A DNA stretch of 42,409 nucleotides from contig JACDHS010000032.1 of NCBI GenBank assembly GCA_013820875.1, positions 1 to 42,409 of the forward strand, written 5' to 3'. The notes under the pieces were generated by a model. The model had not been told where the DNA came from. It did no database searches and saw nothing but the letters and a program-made list of their open reading frames with translations. The translations under genes were made by a program, and so were the position numbers. Positions 23,863 through 31,376 of this stretch are shown here, in pieces (within the stretch, counting starts at the first letter, position 1; each line of letters opens with the position of its first letter). Source of the DNA: Verrucomicrobiota bacterium (GTDB lineage: Bacteria > Verrucomicrobiota > Verrucomicrobiia > Limisphaerales > JACDHS01).

Positions 23863-24510
23863 TCAAGCCTTCGGCACTTTTGCCCAGTCTTTGTTGAATA
23901 TGTCGATCGCGATGTCGGTGAGCGGATGATGGTAGAGTTGTTCCAACACATCGTAGCCCAGGGTGCAGCAATCCGATCCAGCAAGCGCTGCTTCGAGGAC
24001 GTGCAACGGATGCCGCACTGCTGCGCTGAGAATCTGCGTTTCGTAGCCGTAATTATCGTAGATCTCACGAATCTGACGGACGCAATCCATCCCGATATGC
24101 CCCACCGCATCCAGACGGCCGATAAACGGACTGATGTAAGTGGCGCCACATTTCGCGGCGAGCAGCGCTTGCAACGGCGAAAACGTAACGGTGACGTTCG
24201 TCCTGATGCCTTCTTCGCTCAGCGCCTTTACCGCCTTCAAACCTTCTTTTGTATTTACGACCTTCACCACGACGTTCTGGTGAATTTTGGCCAGTTGCCT
24301 GCCTTCCTCGATCATTTCCTTTGCATTCGGGCTGACGGTTTCCAGGCTGATCGGACCATCCACGATGTCGCAGATTTCTTTATATACCTCGAGATGTTTG
24401 CGTCCCGTTTTGGCGACGTGCGATGGATTTGTCGTCACGCCATCGATGATGCCCCAGGAATAGGCTTCCTTAATTTTGTCGATGTCCGCGCTATCAATGA
24501 ATAATTGCAT
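23863..24510 (-). CDS. fructose-6-phosphate aldolase / short transaldolase (FSA/TalC type)
   Basis: 215 residues, the usual length of the short transaldolase group. MQLFIDSADI, GVTTNPS, NVVVKV with Schiff-base Lys83 (Lys85 in E. coli FSA), TFSPLQALLAAKCGATYISPFIGRLD and the C-terminal barrel strands are intact. It cleaves or exchanges dihydroxyacetone units of sugar phosphates in the cytosol. First gene of the minus-strand sugar group; its promoter should lie in 24511-24720. Confidence 0.95.
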   Translation of the reverse strand: MQLFIDSADIDKIKEAYSWGIIDGVTTNPSHVAKTGRKHLEVYKEICDIVDGPISLETVSPNAKEMIEEGRQLAKIHQNVVVKVVNTKEGLKAVKALSEEGIRTNVTVTFSPLQALLAAKCGATYISPFIGRLDAVGHIGMDCVRQIREIYDNYGYETQILSAAVRHPLHVLEAALAGSDCCTLGYDVLEQLYHHPLTDIAIDIFNKDWAKVPKA

Positions 24511-24681
24511 AATGAATATCGCTGTTTAAGAGAGTTTTGTTTTTGGTGAAAATTACCTAAAAAGAGAAACGCCGCCCCGCCGCAAAGTCAAAGGGCAAAA
24601 TGCGATTCCTTACTTAGTTCCAAACAGGTAATTGCATCAATGGATAGATACGGTCCAGAAGAGAACGGCTCCACTGTAGCG

Positions 24682-24721
24682 TAACCGTCCCGGTTGCGAG
24701 TTTGCTGGGCGTCTCGCCCAG
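24682..24721. other. two consecutive short hairpins beside array 2
   Basis: GTAACCG-TCC-CGGTTGC (about 24681-24698) and CTGGGCG-TCT-CGCCCAG (24705-24721) are near-perfect stems with 3-base loops centred on GTCYCG. The array units next to them contain a similar pattern (AGGCTGTCCGGCCT). They may be worn members of the same repeat class. The region 24511-24680 before them has no gene and a run of AT-rich sequence. Confidence 0.6.
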
Positions 24722-24744
24722 TGTTCCTCATCGCTCGTCCCCTG

Positions 24745-25000
24745 ACAAGGCCAGGCTGTCCGGCCTCATCTGTACGGGAAAAACGTCCCCGGACAGGCTG
24801 TCCAGCCTCATCTGTACGGAAAAAACGTCTCCGGACAGGCTGTCCGGCCTCATCTGTACGGAAAAAACGTCTCCGGACAGGCTGTCCAGCCTCATCTGTA
24901 CGGAAAAAACGTCCCCGGACAGGCTGTCCGGCCTCATCTGTACGGAAAAAACGTCCCCGGACAGGCTGTTAGATTACGTTTTGTACGGAAAAACGGGGAT
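24745..25000. repeat. 42-bp tandem array, five units plus a worn sixth (array 2)
   Basis: CAGGCTGTC recurs at 24752, 24794, 24836, 24878, 24920 and, as CAGGCTGTT, at 24962: an exact 42-bp period. Each unit has a dyad CCGGACAGGCTGTCCGG and an A-tract GGAAAAAACGTC. The base after CTGTCC alternates (CGG, CAG, CGG, CAG, CGG), which suggests growth by 84-bp doublets. It sits between the divergent transaldolase and sigma-factor genes. The remaining 25001-25137 shows only an imperfect ACAGATG word repeat. Confidence 0.95.
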
Positions 25001-25137
25001 AAAACTAGAAACGGCAGTTGAAACCACAGATGGAAACAGATGAACACAGATTTCTTTCAGTTCACGGGAACCATCCTGCCCATTTTCCACTCTTATCTGT
25101 GAGTGTATTCCTGTATGAATGCACAGAGACCTGATTC

Positions 25138-25662
25138 ATGCGTGCCGATCCGGAATTCGAAAAGCTGGTAGATCTGCACTATGCGCCCCTTTACCGCTTT
25201 GCTTTCACTTTGACCCGGCGCGAGGATGACGCCTGCGATCTCACTCAGCAAACGTTCTGGATTTGGGCCGACAAAGGCCACCAATTGCGGGATCGAACGA
25301 AAGTGAAAAGCTGGTTGTTCACCACCTTGCATCGGGAATTCCTGGCCCGACATCGAAAAATCATCAAGATGCCGGAAGTCGAGTGGGGGGATGAACCATA
25401 CGATCTGCCGGAGAATGCGCCTTTGCCCTTTGAATGTGCCGATCACCCCGCAGTGGTCGGAGCCGTGGCACAGATTGACGAACCATTTCAAGCGGTCATC
25501 GCACTATTTTACCTGGAGGACTACACCCAACAGGAGATCGCGGATATTTTGAAAGTGCCGCTGGGAACTGTTAAATCGCGCATTTCACGCGGCATCGTTC
25601 AGTTGCAACAATTATTAGTGAAGTGCGACCGGGTCACCACCCGAAAGGAGATTTGTGGATAA
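25138..25662 (+). CDS. ECF-type RNA polymerase sigma factor
   Basis: 174 residues. Region 2 runs LVDLHYAPLYRFAFTLTRREDDACDLTQQTFWIW, and region 4 runs QAVIALFYLEDYTQQEIADILKVPLGTVKSRISRG, a helix-turn-helix that reads the -35 element. Region 3 is missing, as in ECF sigmas. Its stop overlaps the next start by 8 bp, the usual sigma/anti-sigma layout. A start at 25138 is chosen as the first ATG that gives a complete region 2; no strong Shine-Dalgarno is seen. Confidence 0.95.
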   Translation: MRADPEFEKLVDLHYAPLYRFAFTLTRREDDACDLTQQTFWIWADKGHQLRDRTKVKSWLFTTLHREFLARHRKIIKMPEVEWGDEPYDLPENAPLPFECADHPAVVGAVAQIDEPFQAVIALFYLEDYTQQEIADILKVPLGTVKSRISRGIVQLQQLLVKCDRVTTRKEICG

Positions 25663-26407
25663 CCACCAGGCCAAACAACTGTTAATAGATTACCGCCCAG
25701 GCCTTGCCGAACCCACCCGCGAAATGACAGAAGCGCTGGCACTTGCGGAACGTGACCCAAACCTGAACGAGTGGTTCACCGGGCAACAGCGATTTCACGG
25801 ATCCATTCGAAGTCAGCTTCGTGCCATCGAAGTACCTGCCGATCTCAAGTCGCAGATCCTGGCAGGGAGGAAAACGACTCCACTTTGGCGCAAACATCTC
25901 ATGCTCTATGCGGCAGCGGCCGCTTTAATTCTGTTCATTGGCCTGGAGACGATGTGGCTTGAACAAACGCGTGAAGAGATCAGCTTTGCGGGATACCAGA
26001 ACCGGATGATTGGATTTGCCGTGCGCGAATATCGGATGGACTTGCTGAGTGAAGATCCGAAGGAGATTCGCAACTTTCTCGCAGAACGCGGGGCGCCGAC
26101 GGATTACGTTTTGCCATCCGCGGTGGAAAGTTTGCCTGCAATGGGAGGCGCAAGATTATCCTGGCAAGGCAAGCCCGTCTCGATGCTCTGCTACAAACTG
26201 AAAGCCAACGAAATCGCTTATCTGTTCGTGCTGAACGAAACAGCTCTGCCCAGTGGCGAAGTGTTGTCTTCGATGCCGGAGTTCGCCACGATCAAAGGAT
26301 TGAATACTGCTAGATGGAAGCGCGGTTCGAACGTTTACCTGCTTGCTGCGCCGTTGCCGGAAAATGAACTGAGAGGATTGGTTCAGGATTTCTCCGCATC
26401 ATTGTAG
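25655..26407 (+). CDS. membrane anti-sigma candidate
   Basis: 250 residues, starting at GTG 25655 with AAAGGAG ending 4 bases before it, inside the sigma-factor 3' end. The N-terminal 80 residues are cytosolic and helical (MDNHQAKQLLIDYRPG), a transmembrane helix lies at about 83-103 (HLMLYAAAAALILFIGLETMWL), and about 145 residues lie outside. No HxxxCxxC zinc anti-sigma motif is present, so assignment rests on topology and coupling to the sigma gene. It would hold the sigma factor at the membrane until an outside signal. Confidence 0.75.
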   Translation: MDNHQAKQLLIDYRPGLAEPTREMTEALALAERDPNLNEWFTGQQRFHGSIRSQLRAIEVPADLKSQILAGRKTTPLWRKHLMLYAAAAALILFIGLETMWLEQTREEISFAGYQNRMIGFAVREYRMDLLSEDPKEIRNFLAERGAPTDYVLPSAVESLPAMGGARLSWQGKPVSMLCYKLKANEIAYLFVLNETALPSGEVLSSMPEFATIKGLNTARWKRGSNVYLLAAPLPENELRGLVQDFSASL

Positions 26408-26447
26408 GAAATGCGTCGGATAACGTGGGATCCCTACTTTATCGCCT

Positions 26448-27326
26448 TCAATACGAATATCCCGTCGAAGCTTCGATGATACTTGTGCGCTGGATGATCC
26501 ACTTGAAATCGGCTGAGTCAGCATAGCTCAACGTCAGTGGAAGGTTCGCGCCGTCGGGTTGCGCGGGTCTGCGAGTGATGTCATTGATCCAGCGCCGACT
26601 TTCCGTATGCCCATCGGCAAAGGTCAGGTTCGCGGAACCGTTGTGCCATGACGCGGGAAGATCGTGCCATTCCAGCTTGTTCGCTCGATTCAGGAAATAG
26701 CCATCGTTTATGCTGTCCGGATGTTCCTCGATAAAAACAAAAATGCTGGAGGTCGATTTGAATTCGCTGAGTTTAAGGAATTGATGGTAGTAAGGATTGT
26801 TCACGTTCGCGCCGCCCTGCGTGAACTCACCCGCATCGCCCACCATTGCGTTCATCGAATAGCTGCGGGAACGTTCTGTCCAACCAGCGCTACGTTGAAG
26901 TGAACTCACCACGCGATCGCTTGGACATTTGAAGAGCCGCGGGCTGCCTCCGAGATAACGGCCAAGAGCGGCTTCGGTGTTCAGCGCGAGATTTGTGTTT
27001 CCGAAATCCAATTCCCAATTCAGCACGCTGTCCGCCCAATTCCCTTTTTCGCCCTGCGCAACGCGTTGAAGAATTTCTGTCGCGCCGAAGTTGGAAACGA
27101 GTCGATCGGCATTTTCATCCGCGTACATGATCCAGGCGAGACCCAACTGTCGGGCATTGCCGAAGCAGGAAATTTGTTCTCCCCTGTTTTTGGCGCGGGA
27201 CAAAGCGGGAAAAAGCAACGAGGCGAGAATGACGATTACCGCGATAACAAGGAGGAGTTCAATGAGAGTAAACCCTTTGCAACCGTGGTTCGGCCCCCTG
27301 CGAACAAAATCTCGGCTCGTCTCCAT
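26448..27326 (-). CDS. prepilin-like protein with H-X9-DG motif
   Basis: 292 residues. A basic leader (MkETSRDFVRRGPNHGCKG without the k) ends in G before FTLIELLLVIAVIVILASLLFPALSRAK, a textbook prepilin cleavage site. The globular part has CPSDRVV and SYSMNAMVGD as in the large DUF1559-like families, and HNGSANLTFADG matches H-X9-DG. It is the third solitary member in this window. The start ATG at 27326 follows Gmd on the same strand across an 80-bp junction with a word-repeat arm. Confidence 0.9.
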   Translation of the reverse strand: METSRDFVRRGPNHGCKGFTLIELLLVIAVIVILASLLFPALSRAKNRGEQISCFGNARQLGLAWIMYADENADRLVSNFGATEILQRVAQGEKGNWADSVLNWELDFGNTNLALNTEAALGRYLGGSPRLFKCPSDRVVSSLQRSAGWTERSRSYSMNAMVGDAGEFTQGGANVNNPYYHQFLKLSEFKSTSSIFVFIEEHPDSINDGYFLNRANKLEWHDLPASWHNGSANLTFADGHTESRRWINDITRRPAQPDGANLPLTLSYADSADFKWIIQRTSIIEASTGYSY

Positions 27327-27365
27327 TGCAAAAACGATTGTAACCGGGCTTCGTTAACTTGCAAA

Positions 27366-27400
27366 TATGTAACGATGCAACGATTCAACCATTCACCCCA
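27366..27400. repeat. single arm of GAATGGTTGAATCGTTGC-type words
   Basis: TATGTAACGATGCAACG then ATTCAACCATTCACCCC, the reverse complement of the words at 32020, 36176 and 38871. No second arm is evident. It lies between the Gmd stop and a prepilin-like gene start on the minus strand. Confidence 0.65.
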
Positions 27401-27406
27401 CCAAAT

Positions 27407-28420
27407 CTACCCCGTCATCTTAATCCGTCCCTCGCGATGATCCTTCAGCAGTTTGAGATCTGCATCCACCATCAGCTTCACCAGTTCGTTGAATTTCGTT
27501 TTGGGTTCCCAACCGAGTTGCCTCTTTGCTTTGGAAGAATCGCCAATCAACAATTCGACTTCGGCGGGACGATAGTAGCGCGGATCAATTTCGACGTATT
27601 TCTTCCAATCGAGTCCGACGTGATCGAAGGCGACATCAAGAAATTCGCGGATGGAATGCGTTTCATTCGTGGCGATGACGTAATCGTCGGGCTTCTCCTG
27701 CTGCAACATGAGCCACATGGCTTCCACGTATTCTTTGGCGTAACCCCAATCGCGTTTTGCATCGAGGTTGCCGAGGTAAAGCTTCTCCTGCAAACCAGCC
27801 TGGATATGGGCGAGGGCCCGGGTGATCTTGCGGGTGACAAATGTCTCACCACGACGCGGCGATTCGTGATTGAATAAAATGCCGTTGCTCGCGTGCAGTC
27901 CGTAGGACTCACGGTAGTTCACCGTGATCCAATGAGAATAAACCTTGGCGCATCCGTACGGACTGCGTGGATAGAACGGGGTCTTTTCCGTTTGCGGCAC
28001 TTCCTGGACGAGCCCGAACATTTCACTGGAAGACGCCTGGTAAAAGCGCGGTTTGAGTCCGGCCTCACGAATGGCCTCGAGCAAACGAATCGTGCCGGTG
28101 GCGGTGATGTCAGTGGTGTATTCCGGGCAATCGAAACTCACACGGACATGGCTCTGTGCCGCAAGGTTATACACTTCATCCGGCTTCAGTTTGTCAAGGA
28201 GGCGCGCAAGCGCACTGCCATCGCTCAAATCGCCGTAATGAAGAAATAGCCGGGTGTGGCTCGCGTGCGGATCAGAATAAATTCCATCGAGACGCCCCGT
28301 GTTGAAGGTGCTGGCGCGACGAATGATGCCATGCACTTCGTAGCCTTTGGATAAAAGCAACTCGGCCAGATACGATCCATCCTGACCAGTGATACCGGTG
28401 ATAAGAGCTTTCTTCGCCAT
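27407..28420 (-). CDS. gmd: GDP-mannose 4,6-dehydratase
   Basis: 337 residues from the ATG at 28420 ([20 protein letters not shown]). TGITGQDG binds NADP, SSSEMFG supplies the catalytic Ser/Thr region, and [15 protein letters not shown] has the Tyr-x3-Lys pair. [15 protein letters not shown] and [16 protein letters not shown] are Gmd hallmarks. It makes GDP-4-keto-6-deoxymannose, the precursor of GDP-fucose, GDP-rhamnose and related sugars for surface glycans. The next enzyme of the pathway is not adjacent. Upstream residues in the open frame are not homologous. Confidence 0.96.
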   Translation of the reverse strand: MAKKALITGITGQDGSYLAELLLSKGYEVHGIIRRASTFNTGRLDGIYSDPHASHTRLFLHYGDLSDGSALARLLDKLKPDEVYNLAAQSHVRVSFDCPEYTTDITATGTIRLLEAIREAGLKPRFYQASSSEMFGLVQEVPQTEKTPFYPRSPYGCAKVYSHWITVNYRESYGLHASNGILFNHESPRRGETFVTRKITRALAHIQAGLQEKLYLGNLDAKRDWGYAKEYVEAMWLMLQQEKPDDYVIATNETHSIREFLDVAFDHVGLDWKKYVEIDPRYYRPAEVELLIGDSSKAKRQLGWEPKTKFNELVKLMVDADLKLLKDHREGRIKMTG

Positions 28421-28536
28421 AAAATGAAGGCCAAAACGTAGCGCAACCGGCACAAACAACAAGAAGTTTGGAGGTTTCCCTGTCTTGTTGAAAATGACCG
28501 AAACGCCCTTTCAAGCTCAGACAGGGAGAAGCTTTG

Positions 28537-28575
28537 AATGCAAAAAGGAACGGCTGCCGGATCAGGCAGCCGTTC
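28537..28575 (-). terminator. rho-independent terminator of the BON gene
   Basis: On the minus strand GAACGGCTGCC and GGCAGCCGTTC form a perfect 11-bp stem with a 6-base loop (28548-28575), followed by CTTTTTGCATTC. It lies 34 bp past the BON-protein stop. Confidence 0.88.
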
Positions 28576-28608
28576 AGGTGTTTCGACCGGGATTAGTTGC
28601 GTTGGTTG

Positions 28609-29202
28609 TTAGCGGTAAGTGCCGTTGGTTCCATTCTGTCGGAGAGTTCCATTCTGTTGGAGAGTTCCATTCTGTTGGAGAGTTCCATTCTGTTGCATTT
28701 GGCCTTGGGCCTCAGCGCCGGATGGTTCCTGGAATTCACTACGGGGCCCATAGATGTTGTAACTGCCGCGTTGCCAACCGGAACCGGTTTCGCCTTGCTG
28801 GAAGTCACTACGGAATTGCTGGGGCTGCGCTCCCGCGGGCTCGCCAATGGTGCCTTGTTGCATAGCACGCATGCTGGGAAGGTCGCTTTGCACAATGATG
28901 TCGTTCTTGAAGTATTGAACGCCATCCACACGACTGGCGATCTGACTGGCTTGTTGTTTTTGAATAGGATGTTGCACAAAACCGGTCAGGTGAACATTGC
29001 CGCGAAATGAATCCACTTTGATGTTCGTCCCATCGGTCAGGGAGTCTCTGTTGAGAGAGGCTCTGACATTCCTCTCGACGGTTTTGTCATCGATGTATTG
29101 GCCGGTACTGCGGCCATGACGAGTTGGGGTGGTGCAGCCCACAAGCGCGAAGGTTGTAGCCGCAAGAACAAGGCAGGTGATTTGTTTCATGGTTATTTTC
29201 AT
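28609..29202 (-). CDS. BON-domain lipoprotein with C-terminal repeats
   Basis: 197 residues. The signal sequence ends at the lipobox LVGC (Cys about 23), so it is a lipoprotein. One BON domain follows (about 38-108: VERNVRASLNRDSLTDGTNIKVDSFRGNVHLTGFV), as in OsmY-like proteins thought to bind phospholipid. The C-terminus is low-complexity, Gln/Gly-rich, and ends in four copies of QNGTLQ encoded by an 18-bp repeat. AAGGAT lies about 10 bases before the ATG at 29202; an ATG at 29190 is less likely. A terminator follows. Confidence 0.9.
   Translation of the reverse strand: MKITMKQITCLVLAATTFALVGCTTPTRHGRSTGQYIDDKTVERNVRASLNRDSLTDGTNIKVDSFRGNVHLTGFVQHPIQKQQASQIASRVDGVQYFKNDIIVQSDLPSMRAMQQGTIGEPAGAQPQQFRSDFQQGETGSGWQRGSYNIYGPRSEFQEPSGAEAQGQMQQNGTLQQNGTLQQNGTLRQNGTNGTYR
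28628..28695 (-). repeat. 18-bp coding repeat, 3.8 copies
   Basis: GTTCCATTCTGTTGGAGA recurs at 28628, 28646, 28664 and 28682 with one substitution in the first copy. It encodes QNGTLQ in the BON lipoprotein. Near-identical copies suggest recent slippage. Confidence 0.95.
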
Positions 29203-29363
29203 AGAGTGAATCCTTTGTAATCACCGTAAGACACAACCTTTTTGCTTCAAGTAGTGTGAAACCTGTTTACGTTGACGCAAATTTCCCTGATCCAGAAAAG
29301 AACGCCCTGCCACCGCTATGTCGGAAAATCTAATCCGCTTGCCGTCGGGATTGTTCGGTGCGC

Positions 29364-29409
29364 TCGGTGTATTTAACGTCCAGCGGATTGAAAATCCGCG
29401 ATACACCGA
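29364..29409. other. nested double dyad upstream of the BON gene
   Basis: Outer arms TCGGTGTAT (29364-29372) and ATACACCGA (29401-29409) are perfect over 9 bp. Inside them GCGGATT-GAA-AATCCGC is a second perfect 7-bp stem. The rest of 29203-29463 has no gene I can support. It could be a worn repeat or a folded leader; no promoter is assigned. Confidence 0.6.
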
Positions 29410-29463
29410 CGTTGCGAAGCCGAATCCGCCGCGCTTATGAAAAAGCGGCTTACTACGACAATC

Positions 29464-30333
29464 TTAATAGAGCGCCAGGGACCAGGTGAGAATAACGAAA
29501 ACCGGAACTGCTATCAGACAAAGCCGGTCAACCGGGGATGCTCCCGGGGTGCGCGGCACCAGGTTCAGCATCGCGCCGAACAACGCGCCAAAAATAAATC
29601 CTCCTCCGTGAGCAATGATGTCGGTGCCCGGCGCCGTTCCCATCAACACGAGCATGAGCAGTCCGGCGAACAATCCGCGAAAAACAATCTGCGCAGCGAT
29701 GAATTTGCCCGTTCGAAAAATGAATGGTTGAATGGTCAACAACCCCAGCGCTCCCATTACCATTCCGGATGCTCCCAGACCGCGATGTGTCTGGTCATAC
29801 AACCAGTAACCCAGGAGGTTGCCACCGGCTCCAGCGAGATACGCGGCCAACAAACCAAACCCCACGCCGTATCGCGCCATCGCAAGCCCCAGCAAAATAA
29901 ATCCAGTGGTGACATTCGCCGCAAGGTGGGCGAGATCGCCATGCATTGTGATGGCAGTAAACAATCGCCACCATTCCCCTTCGGAAACAGCTTTGTTGTT
30001 CATCAACCCGGCTGCTTCCCTACTCCCTGCGCTCCACAAATAAAGCCAGATGATGGCGACCGCCCAAAAGGAACTGCCCCAATGAAACAACAAATCGGAT
30101 CCGGGAAGTTTTTGACGCCATTTCCATCCACGATTTTCCGCGCGATACAATTTTATACTTTGCAGCGCGCGATCGTGGTCTGATTCGGCCACTGCCAATT
30201 GCCAACCATCTTCCTCGTTGAGAATATGCGTTTCGATTCCCTGGCTGGCCAGCACCAGGCTCCAATCCATGACCTGCCGTTTCGAACGCGCGGAAATGCG
30301 TTTGAGCGTCGGTTCAAGGTTGTCAGGTTGCAT
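29464..30333 (-). CDS. rhomboid-family intramembrane serine protease with N-terminal DUF2007-like domain
   Basis: 289 residues. Residues about 18-66 (RQVMDWSLVLASQGIETHILNEEDGWQLAV) resemble the small DUF2007 domain. Six or so membrane spans follow. HGDLAHLAAN (131-140) is the TM2 His-x4-His-x3-Asn motif, GLGASG carries nucleophile Ser189, and AHGGGFIFG supplies His242, so the dyad is intact. It should cleave membrane proteins within the bilayer. The soluble domain may sense a ligand or recruit substrate. It follows no obvious partner gene. Confidence 0.93.
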   Translation of the reverse strand: MQPDNLEPTLKRISARSKRQVMDWSLVLASQGIETHILNEEDGWQLAVAESDHDRALQSIKLYRAENRGWKWRQKLPGSDLLFHWGSSFWAVAIIWLYLWSAGSREAAGLMNNKAVSEGEWWRLFTAITMHGDLAHLAANVTTGFILLGLAMARYGVGFGLLAAYLAGAGGNLLGYWLYDQTHRGLGASGMVMGALGLLTIQPFIFRTGKFIAAQIVFRGLFAGLLMLVLMGTAPGTDIIAHGGGFIFGALFGAMLNLVPRTPGASPVDRLCLIAVPVFVILTWSLALY

Positions 30334-30462
30334 GGCGGTTGTTATATTTCAGGCGTCAGCCTGAGAGAAGCATGTGTTGCAGAATTCCATTTGTAAATGC
30401 GTTGCGATGTTCATCACCAGGCATCGGGCGCATCCGCCAGGGAGAAGGAATCAAGGAGCAAA

Positions 30463-30483
30463 CGTTTCGCACGGCGCGAAACG
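30463..30483. other. perfect 8-bp hairpin in a leader region
   Basis: CGTTTCGC-ACGGC-GCGAAACG lies 63 bp before the ATG at 30547 and is followed by CTTTTGGG. It may be an attenuator or an operator for the unrecognised gene, or a terminator of a short leader RNA. Confidence 0.45.
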
Positions 30484-30546
30484 CTTTTGGGAAGGTTGCT
30501 GGGAACCGCAACAGAAACCACAAAACCCGAAGTTCACAAGATACCT

Positions 30547-31272
30547 ATGAAACTTATCCAACCCAACTGCCGTATTCAATTTACGGCTGAAGACATTGAC
30601 TTCATTGTCGCGGTTCTCGGTCCCACAACCGGTAATGCGCCGACATTAACCGGCCTACTCGCCGATCCCGAAACGCGAGATTTGATTCTCGACGACGATA
30701 TGCTCTTCCGGGCATTACTCGAGCAACGGGGTTGCCTGAGCGTCTCGCATCATTTTTATTTTTACGTTTTGGTGCGTCATGTCTTGCGGGGGGTGGGCAT
30801 TGAAGATCGGTCGGTGGCGGATTACGTCGCTGAGGTGCTGACGGAATTTTCCCGGGCGGAGAATGTGCGTTGTGTCATTCCCGGCAAACCGCATCCGCTC
30901 GATTATTTTTTCGAAATGCTTGCGGCGTTACAAACGGCGGATGAGCCGACGTGTTTTTACATTCGCACCCACATTGGAAATCAATCGCTGTTTTTCTCCG
31001 GCGTCTTTCCCGAACACATCCGGCAACGGGCGGAGCGCCGCGGTTTCCCGAACCTGAGCTACTATGCAGCGCTGGGGAAATCCAACTACCGAGTGGCGCG
31101 CGATCATCGGTTGGCGCGGAAGTATGATTTATCAGAAGTGTATGACGTGCTATCGGACCAGTTCGAACCGGCGCGCAAAGCATTAAACGATCTCGCTGAC
31201 CGCATCTTCACGTTCACTGATCAACAACAATCGATCGAACGGATTCTACAGAAGACGATGGGACAGGGGTGA
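30547..31272 (+). CDS. unrecognised conserved-looking protein
   Basis: 241 residues from the ATG at 30547 (MKLIQPNCRIQFTAEDIDFI). I do not recognise a family. It is soluble, mostly helical, with an N-terminal half rich in Asp/Leu (LLADPETRDLILDDDMLFRALLEQ) and a central HHFYFYVLVRHVLRGVGI. The segment PGKPHPLDYFFEMLAALQTADEPTCFYIRTHIGNQSLFFSGVFPEHIRQRAERRGFP looks like a compact core. It ends in a helix with KKAL-like pattern. The frame opens 50 codons earlier, but that part spans the hairpin and is unlike the rest. No operon partner. Confidence 0.75.
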   Translation: MKLIQPNCRIQFTAEDIDFIVAVLGPTTGNAPTLTGLLADPETRDLILDDDMLFRALLEQRGCLSVSHHFYFYVLVRHVLRGVGIEDRSVADYVAEVLTEFSRAENVRCVIPGKPHPLDYFFEMLAALQTADEPTCFYIRTHIGNQSLFFSGVFPEHIRQRAERRGFPNLSYYAALGKSNYRVARDHRLARKYDLSEVYDVLSDQFEPARKALNDLADRIFTFTDQQQSIERILQKTMGQG

Positions 31273-31376
31273 GGTGGTTCAAGGTTTGAAGTTTAAGGTT
31301 CAAAGTTGATGGCGCGCGTCGCCTCAAACCTCAAACCTCAAACCTCAAACCTCAAACCTCAAACCTCAAACCTCCC
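31273..31376. repeat. word-repeat inverted element with 7-bp right arm
   Basis: Left arm 31273-31309 uses AAGGTTTGAAGTTTAAGG-like words. A small GC stem GGCG-CGCGT-CGCC lies at 31311-31323. The right arm 31324-31372 is seven exact copies of TCAAACC. The arms pair as GGTTTGA with TCAAACC. It separates two convergent genes, and the right arm overlaps the 3' end of the HAD gene. Confidence 0.93.

Noticed and set aside
24745-25000. CRISPR array
   Set aside because: Units are contiguous with no unique spacers, and no cas gene is present; the same holds for arrays 1 and 3.
24694-25043. Repeat-containing open frames across array 2
   Set aside because: Two plus-strand frames and one minus-strand frame are open together because 42 is a multiple of three; the products are pure repeats with no gene-like start or end.
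29221-29406. 61-codon minus-strand frame in the BON upstream region
   Set aside because: It spans the nested dyad, has no ribosome-binding site and looks like translated repeat DNA.
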